DNA of 15,927 nt from positions 1-15,927 of the forward strand of contig JAGKXA010000101.1 of assembly GCA_021151615.1 (NCBI GenBank), in the 5' to 3' direction. The notes below the pieces were generated by a model, which did not search any database, was not told the origin of the DNA, and saw only the letters and a program-made list of their open reading frames with translations. A program made the position numbers and the translations under genes. Positions within the stretch are counted from its first letter, which is position 1, and the number at the start of each line of letters is the position of its first letter. This stretch comes from Cellvibrionaceae bacterium (GTDB lineage: Bacteria > Pseudomonadota > Gammaproteobacteria > Pseudomonadales > Cellvibrionaceae). This document shows positions 6,884-13,976 of the stretch, piece after piece.

Positions 6884-9049
6884 TTAGTAATGATAGTTAG
6901 TCTCCACCAGCCACTGGCGCCCCGGTGCGGTTACACCTAGCGCATTGCCGGTGGGCAAACTGGTTGGACTAGTGGAGGTGAAGCGCGTCAGGTTTTGATA
7001 GTAGTTTTTATCGGTCAGGTTATAGACCCCAGCAGCCAGTTCCCAGTGTGAATCCGCAGTCCATTGCAAACGCAGGTTCAACAGGTGTCGCCCCGGCGAG
7101 GAAATGGCGTGATCGCCAAACTGGTTGTAGTAGGTACGGCTTTGATAATGGTGTTGCAGGCTGATTTGCCAATGCGGGGCGAGTTGATACGAGACGCTTT
7201 GATTCAAGTCCAGGTTGGGGGCAAATGGCATGGGGTTACCCGAAACATCCTCCGGCTGACCGGCCAGCGAAGTAATAAAGCGTTGGTAGTGTGAGTCCAG
7301 CCAGGTGGCACCCAGTTGATATTGCCACTGCTGCGCGAGTGACCAGCGCAGGTTGAGGTCCAGCCCCTGCAGACTGGCTGATGCCGCATTGGTAATGGTG
7401 GTTGCGCCCGCTTCGTAGGTGATGACTTGCAGATCGCGATAGTCGTAGTGAAAAGCGGCCACTTGCAAGGCCAGTGATTTATGGCTGTATTTGTAGCCGG
7501 TTTCGAGGCTGGTAATTTCTTCCGGTTTGAAACCGGGGCGAGTAGAGAGCGAATTGGCTCCGCCGGATTTAAACCCTTCAGTAGCACTCAGGTACCACAT
7601 ATCCTGCGCAGCTGTAGCGCTCGGTGAAACGCTCAGCACCAGTTGCGGCGAGAGCTTACTAAAGCGTGCATCGTGAGCGGAACTGCCTATCGGCTGTGGT
7701 GTTGGGTTGGGTGAATCCAACCCATTCAGGTCGCCGGTAGTGAACAGGCGATTGCCATCCTCCCGTGTTTCGCGCGTATCGCGCAGGCCCAATTTCAGAT
7801 CCCAGTCGGGTAAAAAACGCCAGCCGAGTTCGCCATACATACCCCAGGCTTCAGTGGTGGCCTGGGCGTAGATCACCGTCGAATTATTGAGTGGATGACG
7901 CACCAAGCCAACGTCCAGTTGTGGCGATTCGTCGAGCCAGGTGGCGCCTGCCAGCCATTGCCAATCGCCTTCATGGGTAGATACCAGGCGCAGTTCTTGC
8001 GAGTGCTGGCGCTGAGCCCAAATTACCTGGGATTCAGTGATGGCTATTTCAGTGCCGTCGGTGTTGAGCAGATAGCGACTGTCCAGGTTGTGGTAGGCAC
8101 CGATGCTCTGCAGGTCAAAGCCTTCACCGTGCCAGTCAATGCGCCACTGCAGGCTTTGGGTTTGGTAATCGCTAAAACTGGGTTGGTTATTGCGAATCTG
8201 GTGGAAACTGGCGGCTGGCTGGGCACCGGCGAGATCGGCCAGGCCAAGTTGGTCAGCCGGTTTCAGGCTGAAACCCGCATTATTATTTTGGTAATAGGAT
8301 GCGCTCAACGCAGTTTCCAACTCTTCGTTGAAGCGCCAGCGCCATTCAAACCGCCCGGCGACAACTTGTTGATTGTCCAGGTGTTTGCCGCCGCGCGGAT
8401 CAAGATCCTCGGTATAGCCATCATCTCGCATGAACAGCAGGCTGGCGCGCACCGCATGGTGTTCTCCCACAGGGCTGCCCAGTGCCGTTTCTATCTGGCG
8501 ATTGGAAAAGCTGCCGGCGGTCAAGCGCGCGTAGGCCTGTTTGTGCTCGAAAGACGCGCGATTATGGATCATATTAATTGCGCCGCTGGTAGCGTTGCGG
8601 CCATAGAGTGCCCCCTGCGGGCCTTTGAGAATTTCAATGCGTTCGATATCCCAAAAATGGGCCAGCGCCATCTCGGGTCGCGCCAGGTAGACGTCGTCCT
8701 GGTAGACCGCTGTACTGGCATCGGCGGCGACGCTCATGAGATCGCTACCAATACCGCGCAGATAAATATTGGGGGTGTTACCTACCCTGCCGTACACAAG
8801 TCCTGGTGCAGATTCAGCCAACTCGCGAAAATGGTTTATTCCTGTGGTGCGCAGCAACTTGCCTTCATACACATCCACAGTGGCGGCCACTTCCCCCCAT
8901 TGCTGCTCGCGTTTGGCGGCGGTAATGGGTATTTGCATTAATTCCTCCATGGTCAGCTCAAACAATTCCACCGAGGTGGCGGGTTTGGCTGATGAATCAA
9001 GGCTCAGGGCAGTGACGAGCGCATACACGTAGACTTTCATGGACAGCAT
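6884..9049 (-). CDS. TonB-dependent outer-membrane receptor
   Basis: A 721-residue outer-membrane transporter powered by TonB-ExbB-ExbD. After a weakly hydrophobic leader (about 4-21) comes the lead-in LTMEELMQIPITAAKREQ (32-49), common before the plug. The plug domain spans about 50-165, with YLRGIG, YQDDVYLARPE and the hallmark IERIEILKGPQGALYGRNA (135-153). The barrel fills 170-721, with the late motif YNLTDKNYYQN and an aromatic C-terminus (NYHY) for outer-membrane insertion. Met4 (ATG at 9040) is an alternative start; neither has a strong ribosome site. The substrate is unknown: the overall form resembles siderophore receptors, but I see no Fur box in 9050-9190 and no siderophore or sugar genes nearby. 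The gene stands alone, divergent from the toxin-antitoxin remnant. Confidence 0.93.
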   Translation of the reverse strand: MLSMKVYVYALVTALSLDSSAKPATSVELFELTMEELMQIPITAAKREQQWGEVAATVDVYEGKLLRTTGINHFRELAESAPGLVYGRVGNTPNIYLRGIGSDLMSVAADASTAVYQDDVYLARPEMALAHFWDIERIEILKGPQGALYGRNATSGAINMIHNRASFEHKQAYARLTAGSFSNRQIETALGSPVGEHHAVRASLLFMRDDGYTEDLDPRGGKHLDNQQVVAGRFEWRWRFNEELETALSASYYQNNNAGFSLKPADQLGLADLAGAQPAASFHQIRNNQPSFSDYQTQSLQWRIDWHGEGFDLQSIGAYHNLDSRYLLNTDGTEIAITESQVIWAQRQHSQELRLVSTHEGDWQWLAGATWLDESPQLDVGLVRHPLNNSTVIYAQATTEAWGMYGELGWRFLPDWDLKLGLRDTRETREDGNRLFTTGDLNGLDSPNPTPQPIGSSAHDARFSKLSPQLVLSVSPSATAAQDMWYLSATEGFKSGGANSLSTRPGFKPEEITSLETGYKYSHKSLALQVAAFHYDYRDLQVITYEAGATTITNAASASLQGLDLNLRWSLAQQWQYQLGATWLDSHYQRFITSLAGQPEDVSGNPMPFAPNLDLNQSVSYQLAPHWQISLQHHYQSRTYYNQFGDHAISSPGRHLLNLRLQWTADSHWELAAGVYNLTDKNYYQNLTRFTSTSPTSLPTGNALGVTAPGRQWLVETNYHY

Positions 9050-9168
9050 TAACCGGTGGCGTTGGAATGGGTAATACCAAGTGTAGACAACTACAGGAAA
9101 CCCCCAATCAGGAACAATGGCGTTCAGGTCTTGGGTAGGGTGAACCAGCGGATGGATTGGGTAGTTAT

Positions 9169-9226
9169 ATGATTGGTTGAATCATGCTGTTTTAATCGCT
9201 ACGATTAATTTCTAATCAAAATGATT
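9169..9226. promoter_or_regulatory. Cluster of inverted repeats, probable operator of the adjacent toxin-antitoxin remnant
   Basis: Three dyads sit just before the antitoxin start: ATGATT-GGTTG-AATCAT (9169-9185), the perfect TTAATCG-CTA-CGATTAA (9192-9208), and AATCA-AAA-TGATT (9214-9226). Ribbon-helix-helix antitoxins commonly repress their own operon at such sites, so this is probably the autoregulatory operator. It could also affect the divergent TonB-receptor gene. Confidence 0.5.
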
Positions 9227-9238
9227 GACGGCGATTGT

Positions 9239-9463
9239 ATGGCCACTTCTGACACCAAAGTAATAACTGCCCATGTGTCCCTGCCGATGGCAGAGAAACT
9301 TGATGAATTGGCAGCGCGCCTGGAGCGGTCGCGAGGCTGGATTATCAAGCAGGTCCTTGCGACATGGATTGACCAGGAGGAAGAACGCAGTAGGTTGACG
9401 CGCGAAGCACTTGCGGATGTGGATCAGGGGCGTGTAGTTGATCACCAATCTGTACTGGCCTGA
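9239..9463 (+). CDS. Ribbon-helix-helix antitoxin, frameshift-truncated at its C-terminus
   Basis: An antitoxin of the CopG/ParD-like ribbon-helix-helix class. It starts at the ATG giving MATSDTKVITAHVSLP, the family's usual beginning; an in-frame ATG at 9221 would add six unlikely residues. The DNA-binding strand (VITAHVSL) and both helices (EKLDELAARLE and RGWIIKQVLATWID) are intact. Translation stops at 9461-9463 after VDHQSVLA. In the +1 frame directly downstream the missing tail can be read as LSTDKPVSVPK from 9468, ending in a TAA at 9501-9503 that overlaps the toxin ATG (TAATG). So a net +1 (or -2) indel near 9461-9467 has removed about 12-15 residues, the part that normally wraps the toxin. 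The protein may still bind its operator. Confidence 0.75.
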   Translation: MATSDTKVITAHVSLPMAEKLDELAARLERSRGWIIKQVLATWIDQEEERSRLTREALADVDQGRVVDHQSVLA

Positions 9464-9502
9464 AAGTTTGAGCACGGATAAACCTGTATCGGTACCCAAA
9501 TA

Positions 9503-9777
9503 ATGCAAATCGAATGGACAAGCAAAGCGCTCATGGATTTGGCAAGGCTCTACGATTTTCTTGCACCCTTAAATCAACCTGTCACCGCCGGGTTGGTTAA
9601 TCTCTCACTAAAGCGCCAAACAAACTCCTTGCTAATCCGTGCATTGGTGAAAAACTGGAGGAGTTTTTACCGCGCGAAGTGCTCCGTATTTTAATTGGTT
9701 CCTATGAAATGCGTTATGAAATTCGCGCAGAAACTATTTATCTTTTGCGGGTTTGGCATACGCGCGAAGAAAGATGA
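9503..9777 (+). pseudogene. ParE/RelE-family toxin, disrupted by a frameshift
   Basis: The first part reads MQIEWTSKALMDLARLYDFL, the start of a ParE-type plasmid-stabilisation toxin, from the ATG at 9503. Beyond about 9600 that frame turns to nonsense and stops at 9692-9694. In another frame from 9607 the rest of the toxin reads on: TKAPNKLL, GEKLEEFLPREVLRILIG, YEMRYEIRAETIYLLRVWHT and a TGA at 9775-9777. The two parts are offset by one base, which fits loss of a single base near 9597-9607. The product would lack the C-terminal strands with the active residues. Restored, the toxin would be about 91 residues, normal for the family. The antitoxin upstream also carries an indel, so the module is decaying rather than mis-sequenced at one point. 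Confidence 0.8.
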
Positions 9778-11187
9778 TTAAAACCCGCTAATCAACCTTC
9801 CCAACACCGCCATTGCATCATCAATTTCTTTATTCCAGGCGTAACCGTAATTCAAGCGGATGCAATGGCGGAAGCGGCGAGTGGCAGAAAAAATCGGGCC
9901 GGGGGCGATGCTGATGCCCTGTGCGAGTGCCATGGAAAATAATTGCAAGCTATCCACCTGCTCGGGCAATTCCACCCACAGAAAGTAGCCGCCGTTGGGA
10001 CGAGTCACGCGCGTGTTGTGGGGGAAATATTTGGCGATGGCGTTGAGCATTAATTGTTGTTGGTGTTCAAGTGTTTCGCGCAACTTGCGCAAATGGCGAT
10101 CATAACCGCCCTGCTGTAAATAATCCGCCAGCGCTGCTTGTGCAGGAATAGACGGTGAAATAGTCGTCATCAACTTCAAGCGGTGAATTTGTTCGGCGTA
10201 ACGCCCGGCCGCCACCCAGCCCACGCGATAACCCGGTGCCAGGTTTTTGGAAAAAGATCCACAGTGCATGACTAATCCGGCGCGATCAAAATGTTTGATG
10301 GGTTTGGGCGGACTAATTCCAAAATACAATTCGGCATAGACATCGTCTTCAATTAGTGGCACTTGATGTTGATGCAACAAATTGTAGAGCTGTTGTTTCT
10401 TTTCATCGCTCATGGATGCGCCGAGCGGATTATGAAAGCTACTCATCAACCAGCAGGCTTTAATCGGTAAACGCTGCAAACTGTGTTGCAGGCTCGGCAA
10501 GTGAATGCCGTCGCGCGGATGTACTGGAATTTCAACTGCTTTTAGTTGCAAGCGTTCGAGAATTTGTAGCGCAGCGTAAAACGTGGGCGATTCAATCGCC
10601 ACCAGATCGCCCGGCTTGGTGACGACCTGCATACACAAATTCAAGGCTTCCAGCGCGCCATTGGTAATCACCAACTCTTCCGGCGCGTGCATCACGCCAT
10701 TAACACGGTAGCGCAATGCAATTTGCCGTCGCAATTGCGGATTACCGCTGGCCATATCGGCGAGAATGGATTTTGCCGGTAACTGTTGCAAACTTTTGCT
10801 CATCGAGCGCGCGAGGCGTGCGAGCGGAAATAAATCGGGGCTGGGAAAGGCGGAACCGAGCGGAATCGTGTCTGGATCTTTGATCGAACCTAGCACCGAA
10901 AAGACTAACTCGCTGACATCAACCGGTGTTGTTTCAGCGCTGCGTGGACTCATCTCAGGTTCGGCAAGTGCAAATTTGGCTTGCGCGCAAACAAAATAAC
11001 CCGAACGCGGTCGCGCTTGAATCAAACCTCTACTTTCCAATAAATAATAGGCTTCGAATACCGTTGCCGGACTTAGGTTATAGGTGCGGCTGGCGGTACG
11101 TACCGAAGGTACTTTTTCATTGGGTGCAAGTACGCCGCTGCGAATTAATTCGGCAATTTCGTCGGCTAACTTTTCATAGAGTTTCAT
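9778..11187 (-). CDS. MocR-family transcriptional regulator (GntR-type DNA-binding domain fused to aminotransferase fold)
   Basis: A 469-residue fusion protein. Residues 1-68 form a GntR winged helix-turn-helix (EKVPSVRTASRTYNLSPATV, then ESRGLIQARPRSGYFV). From about 95 onward is a fold-type I aminotransferase domain: SGNPQLRRQIALRY (147-160), HNPLG (252-256), EDDVYAEL (280-287, with the cofactor-binding Asp and Tyr), SFSKNLAPGYRVGW (311-324, with Lys314 as the pyridoxal phosphate-binding lysine) and Arg444 in RLNYG for substrate carboxylate. All catalytic-type residues are present, so cofactor binding is expected. MocR proteins usually sense an amine or amino acid and control a neighbouring gene. 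Here no obvious biosynthetic target adjoins. The gene follows ccoG by 35 bases on the same strand, so read-through is possible. Effector unknown. Confidence 0.92.
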   Translation of the reverse strand: MKLYEKLADEIAELIRSGVLAPNEKVPSVRTASRTYNLSPATVFEAYYLLESRGLIQARPRSGYFVCAQAKFALAEPEMSPRSAETTPVDVSELVFSVLGSIKDPDTIPLGSAFPSPDLFPLARLARSMSKSLQQLPAKSILADMASGNPQLRRQIALRYRVNGVMHAPEELVITNGALEALNLCMQVVTKPGDLVAIESPTFYAALQILERLQLKAVEIPVHPRDGIHLPSLQHSLQRLPIKACWLMSSFHNPLGASMSDEKKQQLYNLLHQHQVPLIEDDVYAELYFGISPPKPIKHFDRAGLVMHCGSFSKNLAPGYRVGWVAAGRYAEQIHRLKLMTTISPSIPAQAALADYLQQGGYDRHLRKLRETLEHQQQLMLNAIAKYFPHNTRVTRPNGGYFLWVELPEQVDSLQLFSMALAQGISIAPGPIFSATRRFRHCIRLNYGYAWNKEIDDAMAVLGRLISGF

Positions 11188-11222
11188 AAGGTTTCATCGC
11201 CGCCTTCAACGTCCCTCAAAAA

Positions 11223-12638
11223 TTATTGCGCTGGATACATAAAATTAGCCGCCTCGTGAGTCACCAGATTAGGTGCGGAGTTATTGGTTAATTCGAAATC
11301 AAAATGAATCATACCGGCTTCCTTGGTTTGCAAGTGGTTCATTTTTACGGTGACGGGAAAATCGTAAACTTCACCAGCCGTGAGCGTAAAGTGATGAGCA
11401 CGTGTTAGCGACAAACCTTCAGCATTGTGCAATTGCAAGGTGTAGTGCGCAGGCTGTTGGGTTTTGTTGGTCACTTTCAGGCGATACACATTCATCACAT
11501 CGCCGTCGCTGGTATAGCGATAAAGCACACTGCGATCTTTCACTACACTCATATCCACTAACTCACGTGAATTCAGTGATACCACCAATGCAGCGAACAT
11601 AATCGCGATCAAGGCGCCGTAGCCGAATAAACGCGGGCGCAATATTTTTTCCGGTTCACCGGCGAGTGCCGCCTCAGAAGTATAACTGACCAAGCCGCGC
11701 TCATAGCCCATTTTATCCATCACCTCGTCACAGGCATCAATACAGGCAGCGCAACCGATGCAATCCATTTGCAAGCCATCGCGAATATCAATGCCGGTTG
11801 GGCAGACTTGTACGCACATATAGCAATCAACACAGTCGCCCAGGCCGAGCGCTTTATGATCGTCCGCTTTTTTGCGTGAACCGCGCGCATCGCCACGCGC
11901 GGCATCGTAGGCGATCACCAGGGTATTGCGATCAAACATCACACTTTGAAAACGCGCATAGGGGCACATATGCAAACACACTTTTTCGCGTACCCACCCG
12001 GCGTTGATATAGGTGAGCGATGCCACTATGCCGACCCAAATCGCACTACTGCTGAGCCATTCAAATTGTGTGAGGTGTTGTACCAGTTCGCGTACCGGCA
12101 CAAAGTAACCGACAAAGGCAATACCCGTGACCAGGCTCATCAACAGCCATAAAAAATGTTTGCTGCTGCGTTTAAATAATTTCGAAAAATTCAGCGGCGT
12201 GTTATGGAGTTTGATGCGTTGGTTGCGATCGCCTTCGGTAATATTTTCGACCCACATAAACGCCCAGGTCCACACACTTTGCGGACAGGTGTAGCCGCAC
12301 CAAACCCGTCCTGCCACCATGGTTACGGCAAACAATAACAACGCGCCGATAATCATCACCAAGGACAACAACATAAAATCCTGCGGCCAAAAGGTGGTGC
12401 CGAACACATGGAACTGGCGGGTTTCCAGATCCCACAATACCGCTTGATGCCCATTCCATTTCAGCCAGGAAGTGCCAAAAAACAACAGTGCCAAAAAGCC
12501 CGCGCCGACTAGCCGAAGGTTGCGAAAGCGACCGGTAAAATGGCGTGTGAAAATCTTGCCGTCGTGCACGGCCATGTTGGCGGGAGTTTTATCGGAGGAC
12601 AAATTTCTGGTGGGAATTAGCAGGGGAGAATCGTTCAT
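11223..12638 (-). CDS. ccoG: Cytochrome c oxidase accessory protein CcoG (FixG/RdxA)
   Basis: A 471-residue inner-membrane iron-sulfur protein. In studied bacteria CcoG acts as a copper reductase in assembly of cbb3-type cytochrome oxidase. Helices lie at about 41-60, 85-110, 162-180, 197-215 and 337-354. Cysteine motifs are WCGYTCP (C114, C118), CLHMCPYARFQSVMFD (C221, C225), and two ferredoxin-type clusters CVDCYMCVQVCP (C269, C272, C275, C279) and CIGCAACIDAC (C293, C296, C299, C303). The C-terminal part (about 360-471) is an immunoglobulin-like periplasmic domain. The length is normal. A GAGG ribosome site lies five bases before the ATG. The usual partners ccoNOPQ, ccoH, ccoI and ccoS are not next to it here, and no FNR/Anr box is visible upstream. 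Confidence 0.96.
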   Translation of the reverse strand: MNDSPLLIPTRNLSSDKTPANMAVHDGKIFTRHFTGRFRNLRLVGAGFLALLFFGTSWLKWNGHQAVLWDLETRQFHVFGTTFWPQDFMLLSLVMIIGALLLFAVTMVAGRVWCGYTCPQSVWTWAFMWVENITEGDRNQRIKLHNTPLNFSKLFKRSSKHFLWLLMSLVTGIAFVGYFVPVRELVQHLTQFEWLSSSAIWVGIVASLTYINAGWVREKVCLHMCPYARFQSVMFDRNTLVIAYDAARGDARGSRKKADDHKALGLGDCVDCYMCVQVCPTGIDIRDGLQMDCIGCAACIDACDEVMDKMGYERGLVSYTSEAALAGEPEKILRPRLFGYGALIAIMFAALVVSLNSRELVDMSVVKDRSVLYRYTSDGDVMNVYRLKVTNKTQQPAHYTLQLHNAEGLSLTRAHHFTLTAGEVYDFPVTVKMNHLQTKEAGMIHFDFELTNNSAPNLVTHEAANFMYPAQ

Positions 12639-12683
12639 AGTGGCCTCATGCGCAGCTAACGGCAGACAAGGTCAGTATGCGAG

Positions 12684-12708
12684 TGAATCTGTACTGAAAA
12701 CAGATTCA
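12684..12708. promoter_or_regulatory. 25-bp perfect dyad upstream of ccoG
   Basis: TGAATCTGT (12684-12692) and ACAGATTCA (12700-12708) form perfect 9-bp arms around the 7-base spacer ACTGAAA, 46-70 bases before the ccoG start. No T-run follows it in the minus direction, so it fits an operator better than a terminator of the toxin gene. The binding factor is unknown. Confidence 0.45.
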
Positions 12709-12729
12709 GTTCCTCCTAAAAAAACCGGA

Positions 12730-13026
12730 TCAGATGGTGCGTTCCCTGGCGCAGTGGCGAATATGTAATACCTCGACCTGATCCCCAGCGATACGATAAA
12801 GGACGCGGTAATTATTAACAATTAAATGACGGATACCTGACTGGATATCTATGTTTTCGGGTGCGAGGGGGCAGCGCTCAGCCATCAGTGACAGGGCCTC
12901 AATAGCTTCAAGCAGGCTCAGATACCAGCGTAGCGCATTGTCGGGGGAGTCTTGGCGGATCTGTAAAAAGCGTTCTTCCAGGTCTTGTTCGGCAGTAGGT
13001 TTAATTATGACAGCGTAGGTTTTCAC
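12730..13026 (-). CDS. ParE/RelE-family toxin
   Basis: A 98-residue toxin of the ParE/RelE superfamily, which poisons gyrase or cleaves ribosome-bound mRNA depending on the branch. The N-terminus KTYAVIIKPTAEQDLEERF and the C-terminal strands RHLIVNNYRVLYRIAGDQVE and VLHIRHCARE match the fold; length and reading frame are intact. The start codon is GTG at 13026 and overlaps the antitoxin stop in GTGA, so translation is coupled and the toxin follows its antitoxin, the usual order for Phd/YefM pairs. Which target it attacks cannot be told from sequence, though the YRVLYRI and VEVLHIRH pattern is common in the ParE branch. Confidence 0.9.
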   Translation of the reverse strand: MKTYAVIIKPTAEQDLEERFLQIRQDSPDNALRWYLSLLEAIEALSLMAERCPLAPENIDIQSGIRHLIVNNYRVLYRIAGDQVEVLHIRHCARERTI

Positions 13027-13298
13027 CGCTTGATTCCATATTTGTGTTCAAAGTCCCTGGCAAAATCGCTTAATTGACGGCCTTCTTCAGAAATAGCCTG
13101 GCGAATATTGAGAATACTCTCTGCGTAATCCGCCAACGCAGCCATTTTTTCATAGCTTTCTGCATCCTGCACCACAACAGCGGCTTTGCCATTCACTGTC
13201 AGTAGCTCGGGGCGTTTGCTTTCCGCCAAACGTTTAATGTGCTCACCAGGTTTGCGATTGAAGTCGGTGAGCGTGTGAATGTCAGAACTGTGAAACAT
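13023..13298 (-). CDS. Phd/YefM-family antitoxin
   Basis: A 91-residue antitoxin neutralising the ParE/RelE toxin encoded directly downstream. The N-terminal Phd/YefM domain reads MFHSSDIHTLTDFNR with RPELLTVNGKAAVVVQDAESYEK, the conserved DNA-binding and dimer fold. The C-terminal helix (SEEGRQLSDFARDFEHKYGI) would wrap the toxin. I prefer the ATG at 13298 because family members start close to this point; an in-frame ATG at 13310 would add MVIF. Neither has a clear ribosome site. The stop overlaps the toxin start by four bases. An inverted repeat at 13313-13339 just upstream is a likely autoregulatory operator. Confidence 0.88.
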   Translation of the reverse strand: MFHSSDIHTLTDFNRKPGEHIKRLAESKRPELLTVNGKAAVVVQDAESYEKMAALADYAESILNIRQAISEEGRQLSDFARDFEHKYGIKR

Positions 13299-13312
13299 AA
13301 AAATAACCATGC

Positions 13313-13339
13313 GCAGTGATTAAGCTGTTTATTCACTGC
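13313..13339. promoter_or_regulatory. Inverted repeat, probable antitoxin operator
   Basis: GCAGTGA (13313-13319) and TCACTGC (13333-13339) form perfect 7-bp arms around a 13-base spacer, directly upstream of the Phd/YefM antitoxin start. Position and symmetry suit autorepression by the toxin-antitoxin complex. TTGCCA on the minus strand, further upstream, may be the -35, but the -10 is poor. Confidence 0.5.
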
Positions 13340-13377
13340 TATTTAGCTGATGTTTGACTGATTTGGCAAGGGAAAAA

Positions 13378-13851
13378 TCAATGACATTCGTTGGCACATT
13401 GATTCATCGCCGACCCCGGCAAGCCAAACACCCGATCAAAGGCCCAGGTGAATACAAAGGTGTAAACCAGGAAAAACACCAGTAATCCCAGATCCATCAA
13501 CAGCGCTTGCCAAAGGCCGACGCTGTACCACCAGGCTACCAATGGCACCAGCAATACCAGCAAACCGCCCTCAAAACCCAGCGCGTGGAGTATTCGCACA
13601 CCCAGGCTGCGGCCTTGCCGCTGGCGATGTTTCTCCCAGTGCTCGAACAGGTTGTTGAACACCAGGTTCCAGATAATCGCAACCGCCGAGGCCGCGACTG
13701 CCAGACCCAGAGACTCAGCGGCGCCCGCCTTGCTCATCATTTCCAGCAGGATTGCGGAAAGCAGTATCGCGATAAATTCGTACAGGCCGACATACACCAC
13801 CCGGCGTTTTACCCCCTGCATACCCTTCATTTGTGTTCCAACGGACTGCAT
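13378..13851 (-). CDS. PACE-family (AceI-like) efflux transporter
   Basis: A 157-residue inner-membrane protein of the proteobacterial antimicrobial compound efflux (PACE) family, whose characterised members export chlorhexidine and other cationic biocides, or short diamines, using the proton gradient. It has four helices in two tandem repeats (about 18-38, 49-69, 92-110, 116-139). Family hallmarks are RRVVYVGLYEF with the membrane glutamate E25 (equivalent to the proton-binding Glu15 of AceI), WNLVFNNLFEHWE (61-73), RILHALGFEGGLL (86-98) and ALLMD with D120. An in-frame Met8 would match the family length better, but GAGGT directly before the ATG at 13851 supports the longer start. The tail NQCANECH is unusual. 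It is divergent from a LysR regulator, as aceI is from aceR in Acinetobacter. Confidence 0.92.
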   Translation of the reverse strand: MQSVGTQMKGMQGVKRRVVYVGLYEFIAILLSAILLEMMSKAGAAESLGLAVAASAVAIIWNLVFNNLFEHWEKHRQRQGRSLGVRILHALGFEGGLLVLLVPLVAWWYSVGLWQALLMDLGLLVFFLVYTFVFTWAFDRVFGLPGSAMNQCANECH

Positions 13852-13920
13852 AGCTACCTCAATTGCATGGGTGATTTGTATTTGAGATTGAACCGGCTTT
13901 TGGCATTTTTAGTGGTTTTA

Positions 13921-13959
13921 ACTGATAGAAAAAGTTAGCTAATATCAGTAAGTCTGATA
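13921..13959. promoter_or_regulatory. Repeated CTGATA half-sites between PACE and LysR genes
   Basis: Three half-sites alternate in direction: CTGATA at 13922-13927, TATCAG at 13943-13948 and CTGATA at 13954-13959. The outer pair ACTGATA-N15-TATCAGT has 7-bp arms and the inner pair is TATCAG-N5-CTGATA. Such spaced dyads are typical binding sites of LysR regulators in divergent promoters. The last site ends just before the regulator's ribosome site, which suggests autorepression. Confidence 0.6.
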
Positions 13960-13976
13960 GATGGCGGGTGAGAGCA

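Noticed and set aside
6702..6887. 61-codon plus-strand frame starting with GTG
   Set aside because: It contains the terminator-like hairpin at 6721-6738, lacks a ribosome site, overlaps the end of the TonB-receptor gene and matches nothing I recognise.
7895..8941. Long plus-strand frame (348 codons) opposite the TonB-receptor gene
   Set aside because: The minus-strand protein has clear plug and barrel motifs; the antisense frame has no recognisable domain and is a by-product of codon bias.
9221..9238. Upstream ATG for the ribbon-helix-helix antitoxin
   Set aside because: It lies inside the AATCA-AAA-TGATT dyad, lacks a ribosome site, and adds residues not expected before the usual MATSDTK start.
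12689..12703. CTGT-ACAG pair upstream of ccoG as a LexA box
   Set aside because: The half-sites are separated by seven bases, not the eight required, and the outer bases do not match TACTG/CAGTA.
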